This document shows positions 1 to 11,800 of a stretch of 64,000 nt of DNA, one piece after another. Each line of letters opens with the position of its first letter. Position 1 is the first letter of the stretch. Position numbers and translations under genes: made by a program. This stretch comes from Monosiga brevicollis MX1 (Eukaryota; Opisthokonta; Choanoflagellata; Craspedida; Salpingoecidae), in assembly GCF_000002865.3 (NCBI RefSeq), contig NW_001865050.1, positions 810,820 to 874,819 of the forward strand. Direction: 5' to 3'. Below the pieces are notes generated by a model. The model was not told the origin of the DNA. It saw nothing but the letters and a program-made list of their open reading frames with translations, and searched no databases.

Positions 1-489
1 TGCCAACCAACAAGGCGACGAGGGCAACAAGGCCTCGGACTGTGCTGTTATCATGTGAGTCTGATTTCTTTTGTAGTGATGACCAGGTGATGTGCGTGAT
101 GTATTTGCGACTGCGAGCCGACCAAGCTTTCTCAAGTGCTGAGATGAGCTCGATCCGTTCAACCTGGCAAAGGTGAATGACTGTCCATGACATGGTCTTC
201 CTGATTGATGACCGGGCGCTGGCCTCGCCACCCTCGAGTCACCGTTCAAATCCATCGAGAATGCTGCCTCACGTTCATAAATATCCATTCCTCTACAACC
301 ATCTATACCATCGAAAACACAACAGCCAAAAACCACCACACCTACAACAATAACCCCACCAACTCTAGCAACAAGTTTGCGTGTAGCTTTTACCGGATCT
401 ACAATAATTCAACAAATTTCTGCATTAACTTAGTTTTCTTTTTGGCCGGTTGCTAATCTGTTGCGAGAAAAAAAAAAATAAAATAAAAT
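1..489. other. Spacer / 5' flank of PPIP5K gene
   Basis: No convincing gene. Bases 2-53 are open in the frames I checked and end at a good splice donor (GTGAGT at 55), so the first 54 bases could be the tail of an exon of an upstream plus-strand gene, but they are too short to identify. The last 20 bases before the PPIP5K start codon are an A-rich run (about 468-488). The rest is AC-rich low-complexity sequence without recognisable domains. Confidence 0.3.
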
Positions 490-3400
490 ATGGCGTCGCC
501 ACGACGGAGCAAGGGTCAGGGGCGAAGCCGTAGCAATTCAGATGGCGCCGTCGTCCCTCCACTCAACCTACAGCCATCCATTGGTCGTTTGCTGGAGGAG
601 GCCCGCAATCGTCTACAGGTGCGGTCACGGTCGGCGTTGCTCGCTCGACTGAGCGTGGTCGTGGTCAGCCCGCCCGCGTTGGCGTGCAACTCACAAAGCG
701 TTTGTTGGTCCGATGCAGACGGACGGTGAGGATCCCAAAGTCCGCTCTTATGCTCATTCAGAGGTATGTCGCTTAGCCACACCGTTTCATCAGCTCCCGT
801 TTCTGGCTTGGGCGCGTGCCATGGCTTTTGCCATGCATCCCTCGGTCGTGCCTGACGAGCAACGGTGGCCTGGGTGTAGAATAACTCTGGGGACGCCACG
901 CCAGCCACCACACCAGTGTCGGCGGTTCCACAACATCACATGTTCAATGACACCTTCAACACACTCGAAGCCGTGGCCACCATGGCGGGCTCGGTGACCA
1001 GCCCACCCAGCGGCACGCCCAGCCCCGCACCTGGTGGCAGCCGACTCGAGCCACCGACCCCCGACGATCCACGTTCGCCCGTCAGTGGCAGTAATGATAA
1101 CAAGGCCATGCGGCCTCGCTCGCAGAGTGACCCGGCCGAGCATGACAAGAAGCCTGTGCTGGTACGCTCGCTCCTCCGCTCTAAACTGCATGTCATGAAA
1201 GTTCTTGCTTTGTTCGCAGGGTGCTGGCTTTTAATGTGTGCTTGCACATTCTCATCGTCGATGGCATTTGCCTGTCCCCGACCTCGAATGCTTGCAGGAC
1301 AATATTTGCTACGTCACTTCACTTGCAACTTGGGTTGATTCAGAGAAGGATGAGGCACCTGCAGCACAAGTGCCGGTTCGTGCAACACAGAGAGATATAG
1401 ATGTAGAGAGGGGGAGAAGGAGAGGTTGCGGTTGTGGACAATCTTTGGCCGTTGCGAGCTTTACCCTGCCCCGACCCTTGCTCATTGATGCCATTTTGCT
1501 GTGTCATCTTTGTGCAGGCCACGCCACCTTCTGGTCAGAACTCAAAAGATGGCAACAAGCTTCTCTCCCGGCGCTATACCTCGAGCACGGATGAATTTCG
1601 CTCCCCGCGCCGCCTTCATGATGGTGAGTGTGCACGTCCGAAGACCGTTGGCTTTGAAGCTCTTAGGGAGGACAATCTCTCATCCACATTGTGTCGAGCT
1701 GTTGCAGAAAGCGATCTTGCTGATGAGCGCCCGCTGCATCACGTGACACTGATGGTCATCGCTATGGAGAAGAAGGTTATGGCCAAGCCAATGCAGGTGT
1801 GTTTGTATGCCGTCGCCGGGATTCTGTGTGTTTGAGTGCGTGTGCGTGTTTGAGTGTGCGTGTGTGTGTGCGCGTGTGTGCTTGCTTTTTCCGGCCACCG
1901 GCACACTTTGCCGTTGTTGCTTCTCCTCATCTACGTGGGATGGAGGCATTTAGCGTTGTAGTTGAATTTCGTTTTGCTTTTTGCTTTTTGCTTTTTTTCT
2001 TTTTTCGTTTCTTACCCCTGTGCTCACTGGGCTCTGGTCGTGTCGGCGGCGGTGAGTTTGGCAGAACATTTTGAAGAACATGGCCGTGTATGCCGAGTTT
2101 CAAATCCTCGTCTTGTCAGAGTCACTTCTGATGAATGCGCCCGTGGAGCATTGGCCACTCTGCGATTGCCTTATCGCTTTTTACTCCTCCGGGTTTGTTG
2201 TCGCTTCATCGCTGCACGGCCATGAATCCGGTTCATAGCATTGTCCCCAGCGCCTCATTCTGTTGTCTTTGTCCGCTTCGCTCGGTGGTCGATTTGTGTC
2301 AACGTGCTGCCATAGATATCCGCTGAGCAAGGTGCAAGACTACGTCAAATTGCGCTCACCCTTTCTCCTCAATGATCTGGCCACACAGCATCTCCTGCTA
2401 GACCGCCAGTCTGTCTACGAGTGAGTTTGTTTTTTCCCTGATGGCCCCACTACTACTCCTCCTGCCCATGTTTGATTGTCACCGCATCGGCCTCGGCTCT
2501 TCTAGGATTTTGGAGGAGAATGGAATTCCCTCGCCTCCACACATGGTGCTGCGACGCAGCGCTGGTGACGTGGTCGTCGAGCGGGAGGATGCCATTGAGA
2601 TCAATGGCAAGGTCATGCCCAAGCCGTTTGTGATGAAGCCACTTGATGCCGAGAATCACAACGTACGCTCGAGCCATGCATTTTTGTCCGGGCCCCGGTA
2701 CCCAAGACATGAAGTGCTTCAATTTTGTTTACTCCAACATGACCATTGTAATTGCTTATTTGACGTGCTTTGGCTCTTCAGATCTATGTCTACTTTTCAC
2801 AGCATGATGGTGGCGGGGCGCAACACTTGTTTCGCAAGAAAAAAGATAAGGCCTCGGCCTTTTTGCCCGACTGTAACACGATTCCGGAAGAGGGGGATTT
2901 TATTTTTGAGCAATTTCTGCCCACGGGGGGCACCGATATCAAAGTAAGCGCTTGGACGGAGTTGCTGGGCGGCGCTTCAGAAATGCTCGTCATGCTGAGG
3001 TACTTGGGGTGTGACACACGCTCCGCTCACACTTCGACCCTAGGTTTACACTGTTGGCCCCAACTACGCGCACGCGGAGGGTCGTAAGGCCCCCGTCGTC
3101 GATGGCAAGGTTCTTCGGGATGCCAACGGCAAGGAAGTGCGTTGCCCGATCCTCCTGACGACTTTTGAAAAGGTACGGCCGCTTGGCCTGAAGCGTTAGT
3201 GTTGATTTAGATTGCAGGTCATCCGATGAAACTGGATTGGGTGTCTCAAGCATCTCTCGCGTCATGCGTTGTTTCTGTCAGGACATTGCGCGCCGCGTCA
3301 CGCAGGCTTTCAAGCAAAATGTCTGCGGCTTTGATCTGCTGCGCACCTCCGACAACAAGTCCTTTGTGTGCGACGTCAATGGCTGGTCGTTTGTCAAGCG

Positions 3401-6391
3401 ATCCCCGCACTACTATGTAGACTGCGCTCGCATTTTGCGTGAAATGATTCTGTCCGCAATCAGCCCTCTACTCCTCAACAAGAGCTACCCTGTGCCGTCG
3501 GTGGATTACACTTCGGATTCTACAGATTTGCTTGCTTTGCAATCTCCCCAACAACCGTTGCGCCGTGATGCACCCGAACTGCGGTGTGTCATCGCCGTCA
3601 TCCGTCATAGCGATCGCACGCCCAAGGAGAAGCTCAAAATGAACGTGACACACGTGGAGCTGCTCGAGGTGTTCAAGCGCTGGTCCCCTGAAGGCATGTC
3701 CGCGACCAAGGAAGTCAAGCTGAAGTCGCGCAAGCATTTGCAGGACGTTCTTCGGCGCGTGCAGAACCTGCTGCGCTGGGACCAGCGCTTGTCGGACGAG
3801 GAGAAGAGCAACCTCAAACAAATCGAGCACGTGTTGACACGCTGGCCCATCAGCGGCATCAACCGCAAGGTTCAGTTCAAGCCCACGTCTTACGTTCACA
3901 CACGCACTGGCAAACCCATCATTAACAAGGCCCAACTCATCGTCAAGTGGGGTGGCGAGGTCACACCCATGGGCTTGGATCAAGCGCAGAAAGCAGGAGT
4001 CCAGTTTCGTGAGACCATGTATCCATCCAGTGATCAGGACAATGGTCTGCTGCGCCTGCACAGCACCTACCGCCACGACCTCAAGTTGTACAGCTCTGAT
4101 GAAGGTCGTGTGCAGATGACTGCCGCGGCCTTTGCCAAGGGCCTGTTGCAACTTGATGGAGAGATCACTCCCATCTTGGTGAGCCTGGTTCGCAAGGATA
4201 ACGCCGTCAACGCGTTGCTGGACGATACCAAGCCCGCGCGCGCGCAGATGGATGAGGTTAAGAAAAAAGTTCACGGCACGCTGCTTGCCGATCAGTCGTG
4301 GCCCGAAGTGGCGGCCAAGATCGCACCGCTCAGTGCCATGAGCTACTCACAGCGCAAAGCCTTGCGCAAGCTCGACAACCCACACAAAGCCATGACACGA
4401 CTCTACAACTTGGTGGTCGACTTTGTGACGAGTCTCGGGGACCGCATCGAGCAAGATCCAAATGTCCGCGCCTATCAGGGCGAGCCCTTGGTGCTGCTGC
4501 GTCGGCGATGGGAGAAACTGCGCGATGAATTTTTTGACACAGCCAAGCAAAAAGTGAGTTTATTTTGATGTTAGCTCTGCACGTAGAAACTTCAGAAGCT
4601 TGGGCCAACAAGCTCCCATGGTCTGCTACCTTGCAGCACGCCAGGCGTTTTTAGTTGACCCCCGTTTTGCAATGGTTGGCCTGGCGTTTTTGTAGTTTGT
4701 GGTCTCCAAGATTCCTGACATCCACGACTCGATCAAATACCACCTGCAACACAACGCGCACTTTGGCATTGACCAGAGTAGCGAAATTTTGACGCTGTCA
4801 CAGGTTGGTTTGACGGGTTTAGGCATACTTCTTAAAGCGACTGCCTCCAACGTTGGAAGACTCCGGGCAGTCCAGTGATTGACGCGAGATTCTCATGCGA
4901 CCTGTGGCTCTTGCCCCTGCCAGCATTTGGCCAATGTTGTTGTGCCACAAGAGTACGGCGTGACCAACGAGGAGAAGCTTGGCATTGGTTATGCCATTGG
5001 TGAAGATCTCATGCGCAAGGTGCGTGCTTGTTGTCAAATGACCCAATCTGCTGGACCTGTGGCACCTGTGCTGCCGTTGCGTTCGATTAAGTCATGCAAT
5101 GGCTCCTTCCCGTGTAGATCGTGCACGATTTGCGAGTTTCGGCAGGCCAGGACGCCCAGCACGATGTCTTTCAGCATGAAGTCTCGCACCGCCTCAACTC
5201 TGGAGACAGCTTTATCAAAGTAAGTGTGACAAGCTCGTATTTGCGGGGGGAGGGGGGACAGAGAAGAGGGGCGTTGAGTCATAGGTGCGCCGTGCTGCCC
5301 CCTGCCTTTTTCGGCGCGACCTGATTGTATGCATGTCTGCGATGATGGTCCGCAGGTCCGCAGTCCCAATCGTCACGTGCGCACTCGGCTGTACTTCACG
5401 TCAGAGTCCCACATCCATGCCTTGGTAAACGTGTTGCGATGTGGCGACTACGGCCTCTTTAGTGCGGGGCCGACCCGCAAATACAGCTATTCCGACCTTG
5501 TTGAAGGTAATAAGACCTGTTTGATGCACATGGCTGAAAATTTGAATGAGAAAGTGGGGGGCACGAAAATAACAGTTGGGCGGCTTGAAATCATGTCGCC
5601 TTGCCTGGTCTGTTTGACTTCTTAGGTCAAAGCAAGGATGATCAAGCCGGTGCAACCGCCAATGGAGATGGTGATGCTGATCGTGATGAAGATTACCGCT
5701 CTCGCGCTGCCTCTGATCTGGCTTCGAGGTGAGCACGCTGTTGTTCAACTGCTTGCGATTGATTCCACGACCCTCATTCCGCACCGGTTTACTTCCGAAT
5801 GTAGATGGCAGCCACGCCTGCAAGCCAACACGGATGTGCCGCTCGTCTCCTCTCCAGAGGCTTGGCTGAGTGCCAAGGTACCTGCAGCAAATCCATGTCT
5901 TGGGGGTGTCTTGCTTGATTCTGAATTTTCTCGTCGCCAACCCCCTCCTTTTTCTTCCCCCTCCACGTTCATCCTGCCACATCCATCCGACGCAGGCTTA
6001 TATTTGCAAGCTTGAGGAGTTGGGCTACCTCACGCACATTGTGTGCCGGCTTTTTGAAAGACACGACATGGATGGCTCGGGTACGTGGGTTGTCGTTTGC
6101 AAGAGGCACCATGAGTGGCTTGCTCTTTCCTCTTTTTCTTGCTTTTATTTTGTCTGATCTGGGTGCATTGCAATGTTCCCCCCAGATCCCGCTCGTTTTT
6201 TTGTGGAATGGGCGCTGAGTCCAGGTTTGCGCAGCGTCGAAGATAGCGAGGCAAGTGCAGCCACCAATCATGATGTCGAATTGGCACCATTGCGAATTTT
6301 GCATACGGGCATGACGTTGGAGCAGGTGGAGCGCTTCTTCCAGAGTCTGCCATCTCGGGTGACGACGCCTACTGTGAGCGAATCAGCGTAA
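490..6391 (+). CDS. PPIP5K: PPIP5K / VIP1 diphosphoinositol pentakisphosphate kinase-phosphatase, many exons
   Basis: Bifunctional enzyme that phosphorylates InsP6/5-InsP7 to make inositol pyrophosphates and carries a histidine-phosphatase domain. Exons chained in phase: 490-618, 880-1161, 1518-1623, 1708-1796, 2065-about 2189, 2316-2420, from 2505, from about 2782, about 3045-3172, about 3282-4552, then short exons to the stop at 6389-6391. The disordered N-terminus (Ser/Pro/Arg-rich) is followed by the RimK/ATP-grasp kinase: a VMAKPM motif, [28 protein letters not shown] with IYVYF in the next exon, then [10 protein letters not shown] joined to [15 protein letters not shown], and [10 protein letters not shown]. 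The phosphatase core has RHSDRTP (about 3604-3624), where human enzymes have RHGDRTP. The later exon [14 protein letters not shown] matches the conserved C-terminal half. All family landmarks are present, so the gene looks intact. Neighbour on the opposite strand is convergent. Family assignment is very secure; some small C-terminal exon edges are approximate. Confidence 0.95.
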
Positions 6392-6959
6392 TGTGTGATT
6401 TCCCTTCTTGTTACCTGTTTGGCTACCGCAAGAGTATTTCGCGCGCCTCTGTTTTCTGGTGTCTTGGTGCTTTCTTTTTTGTCATTGCGGTGTTATTGTG
6501 CCGGTATCCGCCACCACGAGTTGATGTTGATGCGATCGACCACCTTTAGTCTTCCGAAGCGATTTTGATTGAAGGTTGGTTGTCCTTATTGGCTCATGTG
6601 CCAAGAACGACACCAGTAAAATGACAGAACGACATCACATTGCGGCTTTGTATGCCATGTGGTTTCAAACGTGGTACGGAGCTTCTGTGAAGGTGGAGGG
6701 CGGCGGCCCCGTTGACGTGTATGTTCATATGTACCGAGCAGGCTCAGCCTGCATGGGGCATCAATTGGCATTTGAAAGGCCAAAGTCAATCAGTGCTTCT
6801 GCGGCGTGCTGAGAAGCTTGCCTTCCAGCCATGGGGCAAGGTGCTCATGCAAAAGGGGAAGATAGCGGCGATTCATATGAAAGCCATCACCAATGTCGTA
6901 GGTGTCACTGCGGGGCATTGTGGCACAGTTCAAACCATGCGTGAAGCCGTGCGGACACG
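6392..6959. other. Convergent intergenic spacer
   Basis: Holds the 3' ends of the PPIP5K gene (+) and the SGNH-like gene (-). Open frames here (for example 6576-6812) have no recognisable motifs, so I see no gene. Confidence 0.4.
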
Positions 6960-8381
6960 TCAGGCAGGAACACAGGTTAATTTCGTGAGCAGGTCGCTGA
7001 ACAAATGGTCAACGTACCATAGTGCATGTCCCGAGGAGTCTAACAAAGATGAGAAAAAGTCGAGAACAGCAATGCCGGGGATGGACTGCACACGTTGTGC
7101 CAGGCTATCATTCCATTGTTGGATGACATGATGCAAACGACGGCCGTCGGGGCTACTGTGGCTGGGGGGGATGGGGCGCACGGGGTGGAGCAGAATCTGG
7201 CGCCATCCATGCTGGCATTGAAGGTCTTGCAAGCCGGCAACAAAGCCTTGGAGGGTGGCGGCAATGGCCGATTCCAAGTCTGGATATTTTGGGGGCCGAT
7301 GCGGACCGAAGTGCTTGGGCGAGGCCACGATGGTGCCATCTTCTCGAAGATCGATTTCACCGGCACTTACAATGACAATGCTGTCAGCAGGAATTGAGGC
7401 GGCAGCCGCCAGCAACGTCGCACGATGGATTGAGGGGCGGGGCAGGTTGGGCGTGAAGTGCCACGCCTTCACACCCATGGCCAGGCGCGGGTGCATGACC
7501 ACATGACCAGGCGGACAAACAGGAACGCTCGTCCAGGCCATGGGCAAGATATGGGAGTCACCCAAGAGATAGAGGGCTTTGGTGGCCAACTCCGTTTTGG
7601 GCCAAGGTAAGAGGCGCGCGAGACACACGGCGTAGCGAACTTCGGCGCTGTATTGGCGGATGAGCTGCGCCCTGTGTTGATCAAGCAGATGGGCAATGGC
7701 GGGCGCCATGTGCTGGGCAGCAGCCGGGGCCGTCACGCTTTGCAGGACAAAGGCATGCAATAGCATGCCTTGGTGATATTTGTTGGGTTCGGCGGACGAG
7801 GCAGCGTCCATCACGGGCTGCCACCACTCTCGTACATGCAGAAGCTTCAATGTGGGTGAGCCCTCGGCGTCATTCCCGCGGGCATCACCGGGTGGCCACG
7901 ATGATGGGAAAAGCCGCTCGGTGGCACCTCGCTGGATGGCCAAAGCTGTGCGATTCTGGCCCTGGTTGTGCAAGAGCCTTGACAAGTGATACAGCCAACC
8001 GCAGACCTCGAGCTGCGTCAGAACAAGGGAGCGTGGCTGAGTATCTGTAGGTCTGACCAAGATTGTCTGGAAAGCAGCCGCCCGCAATGCAGTGCAGATA
8101 TGGACGATGCCAACACCGGCATCCCCTCCAGCTTCGGCTGCTACTTTGCCTAACAAAAAGTGGGATTTGGCAAGTCCCACAGGAGAAAGCGTGGCAGCTT
8201 CTTGAGCAGCGGCCTCCGCCAAGGCCCGTGTAAGGTCTGGCCGCCGGCGCTCCTCTCGCCAGGCTGCATACAGGAGGCGCTCCCAAGCGGGCGCCGAGGC
8301 ATCACGCCGGCTCGGTATCGCCAGCCGCGCCGCTGCAATAACGCTGGCCAACTCATCATGCTCGACAGCAGCCTGAGCCAT
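6960..8381 (-). CDS. SGNH/GDSL hydrolase-like protein with helical N-terminal domain
   Basis: Single uninterrupted frame of about 473 codons. I take the ATG at 8381 (start MAQAAVEHDEL); the frame also runs five codons further to a GTG at 8396. Residues 1-270 are Ala/Leu-rich and helical, with a TPR-like look (repeated small-residue helices), but no motif is certain. The C-terminal part has an SGNH-like block I, LLGDSHILPMAW, and a second block, IVSAGEIDLRED, that resembles the GEID variant of the conserved strand-turn. Near the end WYVDHLFSD could hold the Asp/His pair. If the assignment is right, this is an esterase or glycan deacetylase-like fold. No signal peptide or membrane segment is seen, so a cytosolic place is likely. 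It lies 433 bases downstream of the pecanex stop on the same strand; a GT microsatellite sits just upstream. Intronless, unlike most neighbours. Substrate is unknown. Confidence 0.6.
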   Translation of the reverse strand: MAQAAVEHDELASVIAAARLAIPSRRDASAPAWERLLYAAWREERRRPDLTRALAEAAAQEAATLSPVGLAKSHFLLGKVAAEAGGDAGVGIVHICTALRAAAFQTILVRPTDTQPRSLVLTQLEVCGWLYHLSRLLHNQGQNRTALAIQRGATERLFPSSWPPGDARGNDAEGSPTLKLLHVREWWQPVMDAASSAEPNKYHQGMLLHAFVLQSVTAPAAAQHMAPAIAHLLDQHRAQLIRQYSAEVRYAVCLARLLPWPKTELATKALYLLGDSHILPMAWTSVPVCPPGHVVMHPRLAMGVKAWHFTPNLPRPSIHRATLLAAAASIPADSIVIVSAGEIDLREDGTIVASPKHFGPHRPPKYPDLESAIAATLQGFVAGLQDLQCQHGWRQILLHPVRPIPPSHSSPDGRRLHHVIQQWNDSLAQRVQSIPGIAVLDFFSSLLDSSGHALWYVDHLFSDLLTKLTCVPA

Positions 8382-8475
8382 CACACTCGCGCCCACTCAA
8401 GATGGCAGTGAGCTGGCCTCGACCGGCGGATCAAATCAGGTACTTTTGGTGCTAAAAATGCGCGAAAGAGATTCA

Positions 8476-8478
<3 letters not shown>

Positions 8479-8539
<61 letters not shown>
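8479..8539. repeat. (GT)n microsatellite, about 61 bp
   Basis: Uninterrupted GT dinucleotide tract about 100 bp upstream of the SGNH-like gene start, in the spacer between it and the pecanex stop. A/AAAAC-rich sequence follows it. Confidence 0.95.
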
Positions 8540-8540
<1 letters not shown>

Positions 8541-8726
8541 CGAACAAAACAAAAAAAAAAAGCAAACAAAAAAAAGCCACCTCTTAAAGTTGAGCGATTA
8601 ACGTTAACGTTCTTGATCTGGCAAAAAGACCGGACCACAAGAAGGCGAAACGCAAAGAGAGAGGGTTGGTCAGATTTGTTAGATTCGATTTGCTCCACAT
8701 GTCGGTGTCTCTTTGACCAGCAACGG

Positions 8727-8732
8727 TTTATT
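8727..8732 (-). terminator. Candidate poly(A) signal of pecanex gene
   Basis: AATAAA on the minus strand, 83 bases downstream of the pecanex stop codon. Position and sequence are canonical for a cleavage/polyadenylation hexamer; a coincidental match is possible. Confidence 0.45.
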
Positions 8733-8814
8733 CATTTCTTTTCTCTTGAACGACAAGGTGTCAAAAGGCGATGGATGAGGCAGAGGGCCAGCCGCCGGCT
8801 CACATTCATCTCTT

Positions 8815-11800
8815 CTACACGTCCACGGCATCGTCAACCATGTCAATGTCCAAGTGGGTCATTGTCGAGGACTGCAGCTGCTCTGTCATGGCTACATCAA
8901 TCACCGTCTCGATTTCAGTCTCTTGGTCAGAGGCCGCCTCCTGGAACAGCACCTCAGAGTCAGCCTCGGATGTGCGGCCCTCGTGGTGAGGACCATTGTG
9001 AGAAGTTGTTTGCTCTGGTCCCATGGTCGTGGCAGTCTCTTGAACACTGCTTTGATGTGGGCGTGCAGGCCGATGGTCGCTGGCTCTTGAACCGATGCTC
9101 GGTCCACCGAGATCCCCACCACCACTGCCAAAAGCGAACATGGCTGCAAAGCGCTGCTGAAGCCACCGCGCCGTCTGCACAAACCAAGCGACGGGGTCTG
9201 GTAGATCGGGCTTCTGCGTGTAGCTGGTCACGATTGGGCTGACAAAGATGGGGTAGCCCACGGGTTGATCATTTGATTGCGAGATCATATTGCGCAACAC
9301 ACAGATGCAGTTTTGAATCGAGCCGCGCTCGAGGGCAGGGTTGCGCAGGAAGAGCACCTCCTGCTGCTGTGCCGCCCAGAGGCCACGCACGCACTCGCGA
9401 TTGACCTTGAACAGCTTGTAGCTCCGATAACGCCCCGTCAAAGACACAATGAAGAACTCGCGGTTGTAGGAGGAGTCGTCCAGGTTATAGCGCAGCGATA
9501 AGAGCGACGGAAAGTCAGACATGACTGAGTGGCGCCACGAGCGATCAGCTTCGTTGCAAATGACTGTTCGCATCATGCTCTTGCGATCATCGTAATCCTG
9601 GATTGACTCAAACAGCGTGGTCATGTCTTCATATTCAGCTGGGTCCAAAAAGTGGTCTTGGTGTAAACGCAGCGCCATCCGCGCACTGCGATACACAAGC
9701 CGTGGCACAGCCTCAGGCACAGCCAGCTCCAACCAACGGTCTTGAACACCCGACGGCTTTAAAAGTCCGGAAAACAGAGCGTGGTAGCCATGCAAAAAGG
9801 CATCCGACTGGGCGCGTAGTTGCTGCATCTTGCGCAGCATTGTCCGCCGAGCCAGGAGTGACAAAGCAAAACACAGGCGAACCGTATCGTGTTCAATGGT
9901 CAACGTGGCGGCCGACTCCGCCGAATCTAATACGCTCACATCATCAGCCGCGTCCGTGCGCGCCTGCTCTAGGCAATGCTTCAGCCAATCACCGTAGTGT
10001 TCGTAGAAACGCTGCAGACTCATACCACGCTTGCGTGCGTCATAGTCTTCGTGATACTGTATCACGAACAGCGGGTCCCAGTTGACGAAATCTGGGTGAT
10101 ACTCTTTGAGGACCGCCTGCACCTCAGGTGAGGCCAAGAGGCGACAGGTCAGTTCGGCATCTGTGGCCATGTAGTACACGATTGCGCGCGACAGCATGTC
10201 AAAGAGTACGCGGCAGAGCTCGTAGGACCCAAACATGCTGCTTGCTGGATTCAAACTGATTGAATAGCCCTTGAGTACGTACATGGGGGAGACGGCCTCC
10301 CAAGCGTAGGTTTGTTGGCGCAAGATGGCACGGCACGAGAGCCACGGCAACCGCGTGCACGGGCGGCAGCGCTGGCACAGGTCACGGTCGTCATTGGGAT
10401 CACGGTCCAGCGCCTCGAGCTCACGCGACTGGCAGTAGGTGCCAGCAAATTCGAGGCCGCGAATTTGAAACGCCACAAATCCATCACCTCGCTCGATGAT
10501 ATGCACAAAGATGGTCATGCGATTATCTAGGTCACACATGAGAAAAACGTCGCCGGCCGACACGACACCCCAACGACCCTCTTGGATGTCACGTGCAAGC
10601 TGCAATCGAAGCTTGAGCAGTACGTGTTGGTAAAAAATGCCGTTGAGCTCGTTGGCAGGCACGTCCAACATTCGGCCGCGAGAATCATAGCGCAGGGTGG
10701 CTTGCTCCAGTGCAGATGTTCGGTAATCTTTTTCCCAAAAGCGGATTGGGCGAAAGTAGGACACCAGGAAGATGGCCGACCCCATCACAGGGTAAAGTGG
10801 CGCCGACACGAGTGCCGCAATGCCCGACTGCACCACCATGACAATGAGATGAGGGAGGGCAAGAGGCCAGGTAAAGGCATGCAAGCCTGATCCCAGGACA
10901 TCGTGCATGTGGTACACTCCATTGTAGGTCAGAAGGAATCGCAACTTCAAGAGCCACTCGTAGCCCTTGGCAAGCAGAAAATGCACGACAAAGAGATCCA
11001 CAACAGGCGTCTCCGATAGTGATACGTCATACGCACTCGCCAGCTCAACTGCAGCCATGGCAACATATACCAGGGACAGGTCGCCGCTGCGCAGACGCAG
11101 AGCCTTGTGCCCGCCCAGGGCCAGCAAAAGGCTGCCCACGGGGGTACCCCATCGATCAACAAGAACTTCAGCTGAGTCGTTGATAAAGGCCAAGATGGCC
11201 AGCGGCAGCAGCACGTGCAGCAAGCTGCGGTTTAGCCAAAACTCAAGCTGCTCAACCCAGGACGCGACAGGGCGCTTGGGATTGAGAATTGTGCCAGCCT
11301 CACGGTTGGTCAGGAGCGGCTGTTTTCGGAATCCAAACGGAAAAGCGGCTCGGAGCTGATGCAGCACGTAGTAAAGAAGGAAACTCACACCACAGCAAAC
11401 GGCAGTGGCCGAATGGCGCAGGTGGGGTTGTGCTGCCGCAAACAAGCCCGTAAGCACAATGAGCAGCCAAATGAGCAGCTGCGCTGTGGCGCACAAAGCG
11501 TCCCACGCGGCGCGGCGCTGAAAAAGTCGCCTCTGCGAGTTCTCGAAGGTGCTCATAAAGCTCGGCGTGTTGCTTTCTGCTACGCCCGGAGCACGGTCTG
11601 CATCCGGCTCGACATGAGGATCGACGCTGCGGGGCACATCGAAAGGGGCACCCTCGCTGGTGCTATCAAGAGCGGTGGTGTTGGTCGTTGTCGTGGCCGC
11701 TAGCAGGGTAGACCCAGGCTCAATGGTTTCAGACATTGTGCTGTTGGCATTGCTTGGTGAGCGAGTCTTGCCTCGAGAAGCAGCACGCTCAAAGAAAAGC

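Noticed and set aside
3468-4274. Long (268-codon) minus-strand open frame antisense to PPIP5K
   Set aside because: It is an antisense shadow of the conserved phosphatase-domain exon; GC-rich coding DNA often leaves an antisense frame open.
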